This document shows, in pieces, positions 17,273 through 26,087 of a DNA stretch of 64,000 nt. Under the pieces are notes generated by a model. That model worked only from the letters and a program-made list of their open reading frames with translations, had not been told where the DNA came from and ran no database searches. The stretch is from Prevotellaceae bacterium UBA1746 (GTDB taxonomy: Bacteria; Bacteroidota; Bacteroidia; Bacteroidales; Bacteroidaceae). The stretch is from positions 23,882-87,881 of the forward strand of contig DCHS01000030.1 in NCBI GenBank assembly GCA_002314875.1, in the 5' to 3' direction. Numbering within the stretch: the first letter of the stretch is position 1; each line of letters begins with the position of its first letter. The position numbers and the translations under genes are program-made.

Positions 17273-18244
17273 CTACAGACTCAAATAATATGCCGAATAG
17301 ACTACCGAACGGGCTCCAAATCCCTCTTTCTGGAAATTCAACCCTTCGTTGAGGATCTTCCCACCGTCTTCTGTTGAGATTCCGAAGTCGAAATAGCGTT
17401 TATTAGAGCCTTTGTATTGTTGGATCAGTTGCGAGAAGAGAAGATCCAAAGCACCATTTTCGCGTCCTTCGTCTGAGGCGGCAATGTATTGTGCATGCAC
17501 AACATTTTGCGTGATAAAGAGGACGGATCCTGCTACAACCTTTCCTGTTTTGTCTTTCGTTACGAAGAGATTTATTTCTTCAGGGAAACGAGATTGCAGT
17601 AAAAGAATTTCTTCGAGTGTGTGAACGGTTTTTTGATTATGGCGTTCTTTCAAAACATCCTCAAGTATATGCCAGAATTCGGTCCACAATGCAGTTGAAT
17701 CGATTATACTTTGAGATACATTAATAATCTCATATCCAACTCGTAAAGCCTCGTTAACTTTTCTTTTTCTTAAAGTAGAGAAGGGGAGCGGTTCTGTCAA
17801 ATTTACAGCCGAGGAGACACCACAGGAGATCAGTTGTGCTTCCTTACGGTAAAACCAATAGAGAATATCATCCGAAGGAGAACTTTCATATATATACGGT
17901 ATTGGCTTTATAATCAATGCATTACAATGCAAAGATTTATAGTGTATTGTAGCCAGTTCCAGCATCTCTCCAACATCAGTCAAGTGCGTTTTAGAGCCTA
18001 AAACAAAGCCACCATAGGTCAATCCTCCATGACAACGAATTTCGCATTGCTCTTCGTGGATGCTTGCAGGGAGAAGTCCTAACAACTGGCCCTTTTCGGA
18101 ATAGAAAAGGAGAGAAGCATCCGTAAATCGATCAGCATGATAATCCATAAACTCACGACAGAACAGGAAGGTCCCATTGCGAGAAGAACGGACGAAGTCG
18201 TCCCAGACTTGTCTAAAAGATGAATTATAAGTTACAACTTTCAT
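17273..18244 (-). CDS. GNAT/FemAB-like acyltransferase
   Basis: This 323-residue protein resembles the two-lobed GNAT (FemAB/BioF2-type) fold. An N-terminal lobe contains HGGLTYGGFVLG (typical of this group), a basic RKRKVNEALRVGYEI stretch sits in the middle, and the C-terminal lobe ends FDFGISTEDGGKILNEGLNFQKEGFG, which is characteristic of the family. It lies between the sugar ketoisomerase and aminotransferase, so it could acylate the new amino group, a step done by a left-handed beta-helix acyltransferase in classic Fdt/Qdt pathways. Its start region lies in a duplicated segment (see the repeat at 18219-18316). Confidence 0.72.
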   Translation of the reverse strand: MKVVTYNSSFRQVWDDFVRSSRNGTFLFCREFMDYHADRFTDASLLFYSEKGQLLGLLPASIHEEQCEIRCHGGLTYGGFVLGSKTHLTDVGEMLELATIHYKSLHCNALIIKPIPYIYESSPSDDILYWFYRKEAQLISCGVSSAVNLTEPLPFSTLRKRKVNEALRVGYEIINVSQSIIDSTALWTEFWHILEDVLKERHNQKTVHTLEEILLLQSRFPEEINLFVTKDKTGKVVAGSVLFITQNVVHAQYIAASDEGRENGALDLLFSQLIQQYKGSNKRYFDFGISTEDGGKILNEGLNFQKEGFGARSVVYSAYYLSL

Positions 18245-18316
18245 AGAATGTTTGCCAATCGTTGATGCATAATGATGAATTACAAACTATCACAGAATGT
18301 TTGCCAATCGTTGATG
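18219..18316. repeat. Tandem duplication at the ketoisomerase/acyltransferase boundary
   Basis: Two copies, 18219-18267 and 18274-18316, align along their length. They include 23 identical bases (18245-18267 and 18294-18316); the remainder matches apart from small indels and substitutions. On the minus strand the upstream copy encodes the last residues of the ketoisomerase (INDWQTFCDSL, stop) and the downstream copy supplies the ATG and first codons of the acyltransferase gene. Confidence 0.85.
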
Positions 18317-18684
18317 TAACCCTCAGGGATATATTTTTGTGACGCCATGCAGAGGCCGACATAATCTGCTGAGAAATTGAAGAGACGACACCAGATCATC
18401 GGACGGATAATCAAACCCGTGCTGGGAGAATCCAGATGAAAAATTTTCCGTTCATGACCATTGCAGAGTTCCACATCAAAACTTCCGTGAACAGCGAACA
18501 AAAGTTCTGCACATGTACGATGCGCATGACCGCCGCGTTCAGAGCCTTCAGGAACATCGTAGATCCAGAAAACACGTTCGAAGGAATATCTCTCGTCGCG
18601 TTCTATGACCGTCAAAGCGCCACGAGAATCGCGTATTTCGGGCAGAGATACGAGAACATCTGAAAAAACGTCTTTATTTTGCAC
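18280..18684 (-). CDS. Sugar 3,4-ketoisomerase (FdtA/WxcM-like cupin)
   Basis: This 134-residue cupin of the FdtA/QdtA/WxcM family moves the keto group of dTDP-4-keto-6-deoxyglucose from C4 to C3. Family landmarks are FERVFWIYDVPEGSERGGHAH (with the conserved HAH) and DLRG-like acidic residues near the N-terminus (LPEIRDSRGALTVIER). The start appears to be GTG (18682-18684). It is the first gene of the amino-sugar group, and the dTDP-glucose synthesis genes (rmlA/rmlB) are not in the window. Confidence 0.88.
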   Translation of the reverse strand: MQNKDVFSDVLVSLPEIRDSRGALTVIERDERYSFERVFWIYDVPEGSERGGHAHRTCAELLFAVHGSFDVELCNGHERKIFHLDSPSTGLIIRPMIWCRLFNFSADYVGLCMASQKYIPEGYINDWQTFCDSL

Positions 18685-18744
18685 TTGTTTTTATGTTTTA
18701 GTTTGATTTCTTACCGTTTACAGTACAAGTCCTCCCCTTTATCC

Positions 18745-18773
18745 GTTCCGGTGTGAGCAGTGTGAGCTGCGAA
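18745..18773 (+). repeat. Dispersed 29-bp intergenic repeat, copy 1
   Basis: This copy begins GTTCCGGTGTGAGC and ends AGCTGCGAA. It matches 25 of 29 bases of a second intergenic copy at 28592-28620, about 10 kb away. Here GGTGTG (18750-18755) could also pair with CACACC copies at 18777-18782 and 18789-18794. Confidence 0.7.
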
Positions 18774-18866
18774 GACCACACCTTAGCCCACACCTTATTA
18801 AACATAATGACCGTTCTGCCGAAACTATGAACTTTAGTTAAAACGAACGAGACGGCCGTATTTCCG

Positions 18867-19448
18867 TTAGAAAGTCTGAAGAACTTTGAAAACGCGCTGC
18901 ACAGGCAATCCGATGACATTGAAGAAAGAACCTTGAACTTCCTCAACACCGACATATCCAATCCATTCCTGGATACCGTAGGCACCGGCCTTATCATACG
19001 GTTTGTAATTTTTCACATAGTGATCGATGATTTCATCACTGAGTTCGGCAAATCGAACTAAAGTCGTTACTGCCTGTTTCTCGACGCGGTCCTTTGTGCT
19101 GATCGCAAACGCCGTCACAACTTTGTGCTGTCGGCCGCTCAACAATCGCAGCATACGACAAGCATCCTCAGCGTCTTCAGGTTTTCCCAAAACTTCATTG
19201 TCCACACAAACAATGGTATCTGCGGTAATTATCATATCGTTATCACCGATAGACTCCAGATAAGCCGCAGCTTTCTTACCGGCAATATGCAAGGCAACTT
19301 CTTCACCTTCCAAATCACTCGGATAACTTTCATCTATGTCACTGAGGGTAAAGACTTTAAAGTCAGGAACTATCTGGCTTAGCAACTCCTTTCTACGAGG
19401 ACTGTTGCTAGCCAGAACGACATTATATTTCTTTAAATTACTTAACAT
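18867..19448 (-). CDS. maf: Maf-family nucleoside triphosphate pyrophosphatase
   Basis: This is a 193-residue cytosolic house-cleaning pyrophosphatase of the Maf family. Motifs are LASNSPRRKELL at the N-terminus, the catalytic ADTIVCVDNEVLGKPED and KAGAYGIQEW. These proteins hydrolyse non-canonical or modified (d)NTPs, and the YhdE-like group prefers dTTP/UTP. It lies 44 bp after kdsC on the same strand, forming a cdd-kdsC-maf cluster. Confidence 0.93.
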   Translation of the reverse strand: MLSNLKKYNVVLASNSPRRKELLSQIVPDFKVFTLSDIDESYPSDLEGEEVALHIAGKKAAAYLESIGDNDMIITADTIVCVDNEVLGKPEDAEDACRMLRLLSGRQHKVVTAFAISTKDRVEKQAVTTLVRFAELSDEIIDHYVKNYKPYDKAGAYGIQEWIGYVGVEEVQGSFFNVIGLPVQRVFKVLQTF

Positions 19449-19492
19449 AGGTTGAATTCCAAACGGAAATCATGGGATGTTAATAACAGAGA

Positions 19493-20008
19493 TTACCAGC
19501 CAAATGCCTTAGTATCAGACATCCAATGCCCTTGCGCTTTGAGTACTTGTTCAAGGACATCACGGGCACAGCCCTGACCGCCTGGAGAATTCGAAACATA
19601 GGTGGAGATTTCCTTGATTTCGGGAGCGGCATCACTGGGACAGCAACTGCACCCTACTCTCTGCATCACCTGATAATCAGGGATATCATCACCCATATAC
19701 ATCACCTCTTCTGGAGCCAGATTGTATTTTGCCATCCACTCCTGGAGCGTTTCGATTTTAAAGCGGCAACCCATATAGACATCTTTCAGGCCAAGTCCTT
19801 CGTAACGCACTCTGACAGAGTCACTTCTACCACCTGTAATAATGGCAAGATGTAACCCGCATTTCACCGCAAGTTGCATAGCATAGCCATCTTTTGTATT
19901 GGCCGTACGCACCATATCACCACCTATAAGGAGTACACGGGGATCGCTCAGTACACCATCAACATCAAAGGCTATAGCGCGAATCTTGGTCAGGTCGTAG
20001 TTAATCAT
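19493..20008 (-). CDS. kdsC: KdsC-type HAD phosphatase (Kdo-8-phosphate phosphatase)
   Basis: This 171-residue HAD-IIIA phosphatase has motif I DVDGVLSDP (D15 and D17), motif II ITGGRSD and motif IV GDDIPDYQVMQRVG. The family removes phosphate from 3-deoxy-D-manno-octulosonate 8-phosphate for the inner core of lipopolysaccharide. Size and motifs fit capless C0 HAD enzymes that work as tetramers. It overlaps cdd by 4 bp. Confidence 0.9.
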   Translation of the reverse strand: MINYDLTKIRAIAFDVDGVLSDPRVLLIGGDMVRTANTKDGYAMQLAVKCGLHLAIITGGRSDSVRVRYEGLGLKDVYMGCRFKIETLQEWMAKYNLAPEEVMYMGDDIPDYQVMQRVGCSCCPSDAAPEIKEISTYVSNSPGGQGCARDVLEQVLKAQGHWMSDTKAFGW

Positions 20009-20493
20009 AATTCTTCTCCTGTAAATGTCAAAGGCAAAAGCGCTGCAGCAGAATTAATTACATAGATGCATTCTGTTCCATAGAGTATGACACGAATGGG
20101 CTGTTTGAAGCGCTGTTCGGTCTCGACAAGGTGCTGACGGCAGACACCGCAGGGGCTTGCCGGCTGAGCGAGGAACAGTCCGTCTGCTTCACGCCATACA
20201 GCAATAGCGATAGTATTTACGGCTTTGTCGGGATAAGTGGCACCTGCATAATACAACGCAGTACGCTCGGCGCAACAGCCAACAGGATAAACCGCATTTT
20301 CTTGATTACTACCACGAACGACGATATCACCTTCAAGTCTCAGTGCAGCTCCGACATGAAATTTTGAATAAGGAGCGTAACTGTCTCTCGCAGCAATCTT
20401 AGCCTCTTCAATCAAAGAACGATCAGACTCTGAAAGCATGGGATCATCAGGAGTATAAACTTCGACAGGAATAGTAATTTCAATTGTTTTCAT
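20005..20493 (-). CDS. cdd: Cytidine deaminase
   Basis: This is a 162-residue zinc deaminase converting (deoxy)cytidine to (deoxy)uridine in pyrimidine salvage. The zinc site is visible as CAERTAL (Cys and the catalytic Glu) and PCGVCRQ (two Cys), preceded by SKFHVGAAL and NQENAVYP. It overlaps kdsC by 4 bp and is the promoter-proximal gene of the cdd-kdsC-maf group, with a good promoter upstream. Confidence 0.94.
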   Translation of the reverse strand: MKTIEITIPVEVYTPDDPMLSESDRSLIEEAKIAARDSYAPYSKFHVGAALRLEGDIVVRGSNQENAVYPVGCCAERTALYYAGATYPDKAVNTIAIAVWREADGLFLAQPASPCGVCRQHLVETEQRFKQPIRVILYGTECIYVINSAAALLPLTFTGEEL

Positions 20494-20565
20494 TTTGATA
20501 TGGTTTGTTGTAAGGATCTAAAATTACGCGAAGGGTTTACGTTTTATCAAATGCAGCCTTTAAGG

Positions 20566-20615
20566 GCATAATACTAATTATGCTGCAAAATTACAAATTT
20601 CGTTTTGAAAACAAA
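20566..20615 (-). promoter_or_regulatory. Promoter of cdd-kdsC-maf with a dyad at the start site
   Basis: On the minus strand the -7 box TAATTTTG (20586-20593) is preceded by TTTG (20612-20615) at 18-bp spacing. Directly downstream a perfect 7-bp dyad, GCATAAT-N4-ATTATGC (20566-20583), covers the expected transcription start and could be an operator. Confidence 0.6.
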
Positions 20616-20687
20616 GCAAATTCCGAATAATTTATTTCATATTGTCTAATTTCTTCTGTTTTCCAAGGCTAAACGGGGAAAAATTCG

Positions 20688-20695
20688 TAATTTTG
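20688..20695 (+). promoter_or_regulatory. -7 promoter box for the lipoprotein at 20734
   Basis: TAATTTTG matches TAnnTTTG, 38 bp before the ATG at 20734. Its last base is the first base of an upstream in-frame start, so the transcript cannot include that start. Confidence 0.6.
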
Positions 20696-20733
20696 TGCGG
20701 TTTTACCATACTATTAATTACATTAGAATCAAT

Positions 20734-21108
20734 ATGACCTTCACGAAACATATTACTCCCCTACTCCTCCTTATCTTTGTATGCTGTCTCTCGGCTTGCA
20801 AAGAACAGTATCCCGGAGCCTCCAACAAACGTATCGCTGACGAGAAATTAGCGGCAGAATATCTTGAAAAAGCCAGAGAGCAGATGAATGCTCAGGATTA
20901 TGAAGGCGCACGTAAAACCATCAAGGAGATGCGCGATACCTGTCGTCTGGCGTTCACCGGTCGCGAGGCTGGAATTCTCTTGATGGACAGCATTGAAATG
21001 TTTATGGCGGAAACGGACACCACGCTCACTGAACGCGAAACAAGAGTGGAATTTTACCAGAAGAAGATTCTCCACGACAAGAAAGAAAATCTGCGTACAA
21101 AGCAGTAA
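20734..21108 (+). CDS. Small helical lipoprotein
   Basis: This 124-residue protein starts MTFTKHITPLLLLIFVCCLS, and the lipobox LSAC places the lipidated Cys at residue 22. The mature part is charged and helical (AAEYLEKAREQMNAQDYEGA, TPR-like) and ends in a Lys-rich coil. An in-frame ATG 13 codons upstream was rejected because the promoter box overlaps it. It precedes the helicase gene by 49 bp. I do not recognise a named family; an outer-membrane or periplasmic lipoprotein is the most that can be said. Confidence 0.75.
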   Translation: MTFTKHITPLLLLIFVCCLSACKEQYPGASNKRIADEKLAAEYLEKAREQMNAQDYEGARKTIKEMRDTCRLAFTGREAGILLMDSIEMFMAETDTTLTERETRVEFYQKKILHDKKENLRTKQ

Positions 21109-21157
21109 ATACACCACAGACTTTAACAACTTTTTAACTCTTAACTTTAAACTTTAA

Positions 21158-23578
21158 ATGACAGACATGACCTACGAAGAGTGGGAAGGTGGACAACAGC
21201 GCAGAGAAATTCGTCCCGATAGTTTCTGGCAGGAACAACTCAATTCCAGTCAGTGGGATGCTGTGCGCAAATGTGACGGCCCTCTCCTCGTGATTGCTGG
21301 TGCTGGTTCTGGAAAGACACGCGTACTGACCTTCAAGGTCGCCTATCTTCTCGAGCACGGATATCGACCTTGGGAAGTTCTCGCTCTTACCTTTACCAAC
21401 AAGGCAGCAAAAGAGATGAATAACCGTATCACCCAGATTGTTGGCGATGGTACGACAAACGGACTTTGGAGTGGAACTTTCCACAGCATTTTTGCCAAGA
21501 TTCTCCGTATCGAGTGTGAAGCCATTGGCTACAAGCACGATTTCACGATTTACGATACTGCCGACCAGCGTTCTCTGCTGAAAACAATTATCAAAGAGAT
21601 GCAGTTGGACGACAAGGTCTATAAACCCAACATCGTCTCCAACCGCATTTCTGATGCAAAGAATCGTCTCATGCTCCCTGAGCAGTATGCTGCAGATGAA
21701 GAACTTATTGCTCACGACCGCATGAACAACATCGGTGAAGTCCACCGTATCTATACGACATACTGGCAACGCTGCCGCACAGCGGGAGCCATGGACTTCG
21801 ACGATTTACTCCTCTATACTTACCTGCTCTTTGACCGCGCCGAAGATATTCGTTTGAAATATGCGAACCGCTTCCGCTATATCCTGGTGGATGAGTACCA
21901 GGATACTAACTACGCCCAGCACATGATTATCTCGCAACTTACCCGCGAGAACCATCATATCTGTGTTGTTGGTGACGATGCCCAGAGCATTTATAGTTTC
22001 CGTGGAGCCAATATTGATAATATCCTGCATTTCAACCGTCAGTTCCCAGAACTGCAGACGGTAAAACTCGAACGCAACTATCGTTCTACTCAGCGCATCG
22101 TAGAAGCGGCAAACAGCATTATCGCCCATAACCGTGGACAGATCCAGAAGAAGGTCTATTCAGAAAACGAAGAAGGTGAATGTCTTACCGTTATGGCGAC
22201 AGCGTCCGATAAAGAGGAGGCTGCAAAGGTTTGTGGCACCATCGGCCGTCTAAGACGGACTGAAGGTGTCGGCCTTGACGAAATGGCAATTCTCTATCGT
22301 ACCAATGCTCAAAGCCGTTCTTTCGAAGATGCTCTCCGTCAGCGTAATATCCCCTACCGTATCTATGGTGGTCTCTCTTTCTACCAGCGAAAGGAAATCA
22401 AGGATATCCTGGCCTATTTCCGTTTATTGACCAATCTCGATGATGAAGAGGCTTTCAAACGCATTGTCAACTATCCGACAAGAGGAATTGGCAATACAAC
22501 ACTCCAGAAAATCTTCACCGCCAGCCGCGAACACAATGCCTCTTTGTGGGCCGTTGCAGAACAGCCGACACATTTTGGTGTGGACTTGAATCGCGGTATC
22601 CTTGCCAAACTGGAATCATTCAGTAATCTCATCCTGGAATTCCGTGCAAAGAGTCAGAATATCAGTGCTTACGACCTTGCCGTTGAAATCATTGTTTCCA
22701 GTGGTATCAAGGGCGATTTGGCGCATGAAGAAGGGCCCGAAGGTGAATCCAAGCGCGAAAACGTCGAAGAACTGTTAGGCAGTATCAAGGCTTTCGAAAA
22801 GGAAAGACTCGAGGAGTCCGGACAGGTTTATACTTCTTTAACAGATTACCTCTCTCAGGTTGCCTTGCTGACGGATCAGGATCAGAAAGATGACGGAACG
22901 CCGAAAGTCACCTTGATGACGATTCATGCAGCAAAAGGACTCGAATATAAGACGATATTTGTAACGGGATTGGAACAGGATCTTTTCCCTGCAGCAAGCG
23001 CAGCCATGTTCCCTCGCGAAATGGAAGAGGAACGACGCCTTTTTTATGTCGCTGTTACGCGTGCAAAGCAGTTCTGTTTCCTAACTTATGCCAAGACTCG
23101 TTTCCGTTTTGGAAGTTTTGAATATTGCGAAGAAAGCCAGTTCATTCGCGAGATTGACAAACGCTATATTCAGCACGACGGCGACAGTTTCGACCGCACC
23201 GCTTTGGGAACAACACCTAGCCATCGTGCATCGCTCTTCGGCCAGCAGCAGCAAGTCCGTCGTGCAAATATCTTTGGTGATAATCCAATGCCGACATCAA
23301 GTCCGAGACCGAGTTTTACACCAACACAGTCTGCAACACCGACAAGGACTTTACGCCGTGCAGGTTCCTTTGCGAGCACACCTGCTACACGAGCTGCAAC
23401 AGAGGCGAAAGCCAAGAGTCTGCAGATTGGCACCATCATCCAACACGAACGTTTCGGTAAAGGAAAAGTGATTGCCCTTGAAGGCTCAGGGGATGGCAGC
23501 AAGGCTCAGGTAGAGTTTGAGAACTGCGGTACAAAGAACCTTCTCCTCAAATTTGCGAAATATACTGTTGTCGGATAA
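21158..23578 (+). CDS. UvrD/PcrA-type superfamily 1 DNA helicase
   Basis: This is an 806-residue 3'-5' DNA helicase. Walker A is AGAGSGKT (residues 47-54), and further SF1A motifs are ALTFTNKAAKEM, ILVDEYQDTN, GDDAQSIYSFRGA, ERNYRST, LMTIHAAKGLE and VAVTRAK. After a Ser/Pro/Arg/Thr-rich linker (about 690-755) the C-terminus carries the small PcrA/UvrD domain (GTIIQHERFGKGKVIALEG), which in PcrA contacts RNA polymerase. Expected roles are nucleotide excision and mismatch repair or removal of RecA and stalled polymerase. Confidence 0.94.
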   Translation: MTDMTYEEWEGGQQRREIRPDSFWQEQLNSSQWDAVRKCDGPLLVIAGAGSGKTRVLTFKVAYLLEHGYRPWEVLALTFTNKAAKEMNNRITQIVGDGTTNGLWSGTFHSIFAKILRIECEAIGYKHDFTIYDTADQRSLLKTIIKEMQLDDKVYKPNIVSNRISDAKNRLMLPEQYAADEELIAHDRMNNIGEVHRIYTTYWQRCRTAGAMDFDDLLLYTYLLFDRAEDIRLKYANRFRYILVDEYQDTNYAQHMIISQLTRENHHICVVGDDAQSIYSFRGANIDNILHFNRQFPELQTVKLERNYRSTQRIVEAANSIIAHNRGQIQKKVYSENEEGECLTVMATASDKEEAAKVCGTIGRLRRTEGVGLDEMAILYRTNAQSRSFEDALRQRNIPYRIYGGLSFYQRKEIKDILAYFRLLTNLDDEEAFKRIVNYPTRGIGNTTLQKIFTASREHNASLWAVAEQPTHFGVDLNRGILAKLESFSNLILEFRAKSQNISAYDLAVEIIVSSGIKGDLAHEEGPEGESKRENVEELLGSIKAFEKERLEESGQVYTSLTDYLSQVALLTDQDQKDDGTPKVTLMTIHAAKGLEYKTIFVTGLEQDLFPAASAAMFPREMEEERRLFYVAVTRAKQFCFLTYAKTRFRFGSFEYCEESQFIREIDKRYIQHDGDSFDRTALGTTPSHRASLFGQQQQVRRANIFGDNPMPTSSPRPSFTPTQSATPTRTLRRAGSFASTPATRAATEAKAKSLQIGTIIQHERFGKGKVIALEGSGDGSKAQVEFENCGTKNLLLKFAKYTVVG

Positions 23579-23621
23579 GTATTACTATGTAATTACCTCG
23601 ACTAATGTTATAATATAGAAC

Positions 23622-26087
23622 ATGAAAGATAACGATATACCCCAAAATCCATTTGGTCTCGTTGCAGACTTTGATGGTGATATACGCGAACTGTTTAGCG
23701 TTGAGCACAAAGGCAAACTCCCTGTGCTTACGCTGAGAAACATGATCTTGTTTCCCGGCGTTGTAGCTCCCGTTGCCGTTGCCCGCGAAAGCAGCAAAGC
23801 ACTAATCCAATGGGCAGAAGCTCATGGCCCGGAGACATTTATTGCCGTTACAGCTCAGGTTGAACCTGCCATCGAAGTTCCCACTTTGGCTGACCTCTAC
23901 CCCACTGCTATCCTGGCCCGCATCATGAAGGTGCTGGAAATGCCCAACGGTCAGTTGAATGTCATCTTGCAGTCTTTCGGCCGTATTCTTCTGGACCCTG
24001 TTCCTTTCCGTCTCAACCCGTTTATCCGCGTCAGTGCTGAACACTTGATAGAAGAACTCCCTGACGAGAAAGACCGAGAATGGAGCGTGCTCTACGATAC
24101 CTTCCGCGATATCACCTTTAAATATTTGAAGGCGAACGATCAGATTAGCCAAGAGGCAATGTTCGCCGTCAAGAATATCCGCAATCCGTTCTTCTTTGTC
24201 AACTTTGTGGCAACAAACCTGCCTATCTCCGTCGAAGAAAAAGCAATGTTGTTGGAAGAATCAAACTTCATCAACCGCACAATGGAATTGTTGCGCCTCA
24301 TTCGTCGTGAACTGAATTATCACGAACTGCGTCACAAGATTCAGGAAAGAACCCGCAGCGAACTTGATCGTCAGCAGCGTGAATTCTATCTGCAGCAGGA
24401 GATGCGAAACATCCAGTCCGAACTGGGAAATGGTGAAAATACTGATGTTGCAGAACTTCGTCGTAAGTCTCAGGAACTCCCTCTGCCCAAGAACGTTAAG
24501 TCTATCATTGAACGTGAACTGATGAAGATGGAACGCCAGAATCCTGCGAGTCCGGATTATAATGTGATCTGGAACTATCTGGAAACCATTGTTTCTCTTC
24601 CTTGGGGAAAATTGACACCCGATGATATGGATATCAAGCGTGCACGCAAGATTCTCGACCGTGACCATTTTGGTATGGAGAAGGTAAAGGAACGTATCCT
24701 CGAGCACCTTGCTATCATGAAGTTCAGCAAGAACCAAAAGGCTCCAATCCTCTGTCTCTATGGTCCTCCGGGAGTCGGAAAAACCAGCTTAGGCCATAGT
24801 ATTGCAGAAAGTCTCGGTCGCAAATATGTCCGTATCAGTCTCGGTGGTATGCATGATGAAAGCGAAATCCGTGGTCATCGTCGTACCTATATCGGTGCGA
24901 TGTGTGGTCGTATCATGAAGAGCATCATCAAGAGCGGTTCCAACAACCCCGTTTTCATTCTCGATGAAATTGACAAGGTAGGTGGACAAAGCCAGAACGG
25001 TGATCCTCAGAGCGCTATGCTCGAACTCCTCGATCCTGAGCAGAACATAGCCTTCCACGACAACTATCTGGATTTTGATTATGACCTCAGCAATGTCTTT
25101 TTCATTGCCACAGCCAACAATATCAGCAATATCCCCTCAGCCCTCCGCGACCGTATGGAACTCATTGAGGTAGAAGGTTATCTGACGGAAGAAAAGAAGG
25201 AAATTGCCAAGCGCCACCTTCTCCCCGATGCGCTGAAAGTACTCTCTCTGCCGAAGCCCATCAAACTCTCTGCTGCTGCCAACGAGTTCCTCATTGAACG
25301 CTTTACGCGCGAGAGCGGTGTTCGTCAATTGCAAAAACTGATCCAGAAGCTCATCCGCAAGGTGGTTTTGGAAAGTGCTGAAAACGAAGAAGATGAAACA
25401 GGTCTTACCTTAAAGCCTGCCGACATCGAGCATTATCTTGGTGCTCCCCGATTCAGCCGTGATGCTTATCAGGGCAATCAGTTCGCTGGTGTAGTAACCG
25501 GTTTGGCCTGGACTGCTGTAGGTGGCGAAATCCTCTTCGTTGAAACCAGCATTTCCCGTGCAAAAGTTCCGCGTCTGACCACAACGGGTAATCTCGGTGA
25601 TGTGATGAAGGAAAGTGCTGCTTTGGCTCTAGAATATGTCAAGGCTCATGCCGACCTTCTGGGTATCGACCATCGCCTTTTTGAACAATGGTCGATCCAT
25701 ATCCATGTTCCTGAAGGAGCAACACCGAAAGACGGTCCTTCTGCAGGTATCACCATTGCAACGAGTCTTGCCTCTGCTTTAACACAGCGCAAGGTTAGAG
25801 ACCACATCGCCATGACTGGTGAAATCACTCTCCGCGGCAAGGTTCTTCCTGTTGGCGGTATCAAGGAAAAGATTCTTGCTGCCAAGCGTGCTGGTATCAA
25901 AGACATCGTCCTTTCTACTGAAAACCAGAAGGATATCAAGGAAATTCCCGAGCGCTATGTCAAGGGACTTACTTTCCATTTCGTCAATACTGTCGCAGAG
26001 GTTTGGGAATATGCTTTGCTTCCTGAACTTGTGGCAAATCCCCTCGATCTAACCATAATAGAAACTCCCCAAGATAAAACTGAGTAA
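23622..26087 (+). CDS. lon: ATP-dependent Lon protease
   Basis: This 821-residue cytosolic protease has an N-terminal substrate-binding domain (about 30-240), a coiled segment, an AAA+ module with Walker A GPPGVGKT and Walker B FILDEIDK, and a C-terminal serine-lysine protease domain. By spacing to E. coli Lon (S679/K722), the catalytic pair is S707 (DGPSAG) and K750 (GIKEK). It degrades misfolded and regulatory proteins. Its stop codon shares one base with the tgt start (TAATG), so the two are translationally linked. Confidence 0.96.
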   Translation: MKDNDIPQNPFGLVADFDGDIRELFSVEHKGKLPVLTLRNMILFPGVVAPVAVARESSKALIQWAEAHGPETFIAVTAQVEPAIEVPTLADLYPTAILARIMKVLEMPNGQLNVILQSFGRILLDPVPFRLNPFIRVSAEHLIEELPDEKDREWSVLYDTFRDITFKYLKANDQISQEAMFAVKNIRNPFFFVNFVATNLPISVEEKAMLLEESNFINRTMELLRLIRRELNYHELRHKIQERTRSELDRQQREFYLQQEMRNIQSELGNGENTDVAELRRKSQELPLPKNVKSIIERELMKMERQNPASPDYNVIWNYLETIVSLPWGKLTPDDMDIKRARKILDRDHFGMEKVKERILEHLAIMKFSKNQKAPILCLYGPPGVGKTSLGHSIAESLGRKYVRISLGGMHDESEIRGHRRTYIGAMCGRIMKSIIKSGSNNPVFILDEIDKVGGQSQNGDPQSAMLELLDPEQNIAFHDNYLDFDYDLSNVFFIATANNISNIPSALRDRMELIEVEGYLTEEKKEIAKRHLLPDALKVLSLPKPIKLSAAANEFLIERFTRESGVRQLQKLIQKLIRKVVLESAENEEDETGLTLKPADIEHYLGAPRFSRDAYQGNQFAGVVTGLAWTAVGGEILFVETSISRAKVPRLTTTGNLGDVMKESAALALEYVKAHADLLGIDHRLFEQWSIHIHVPEGATPKDGPSAGITIATSLASALTQRKVRDHIAMTGEITLRGKVLPVGGIKEKILAAKRAGIKDIVLSTENQKDIKEIPERYVKGLTFHFVNTVAEVWEYALLPELVANPLDLTIIETPQDKTE

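Noticed and set aside
18698..18997. Minus-strand frame between the ketoisomerase and maf genes
   Set aside because: It overlaps the maf 3' end in another frame and includes the dispersed 29-bp repeat; no protein signal is visible.
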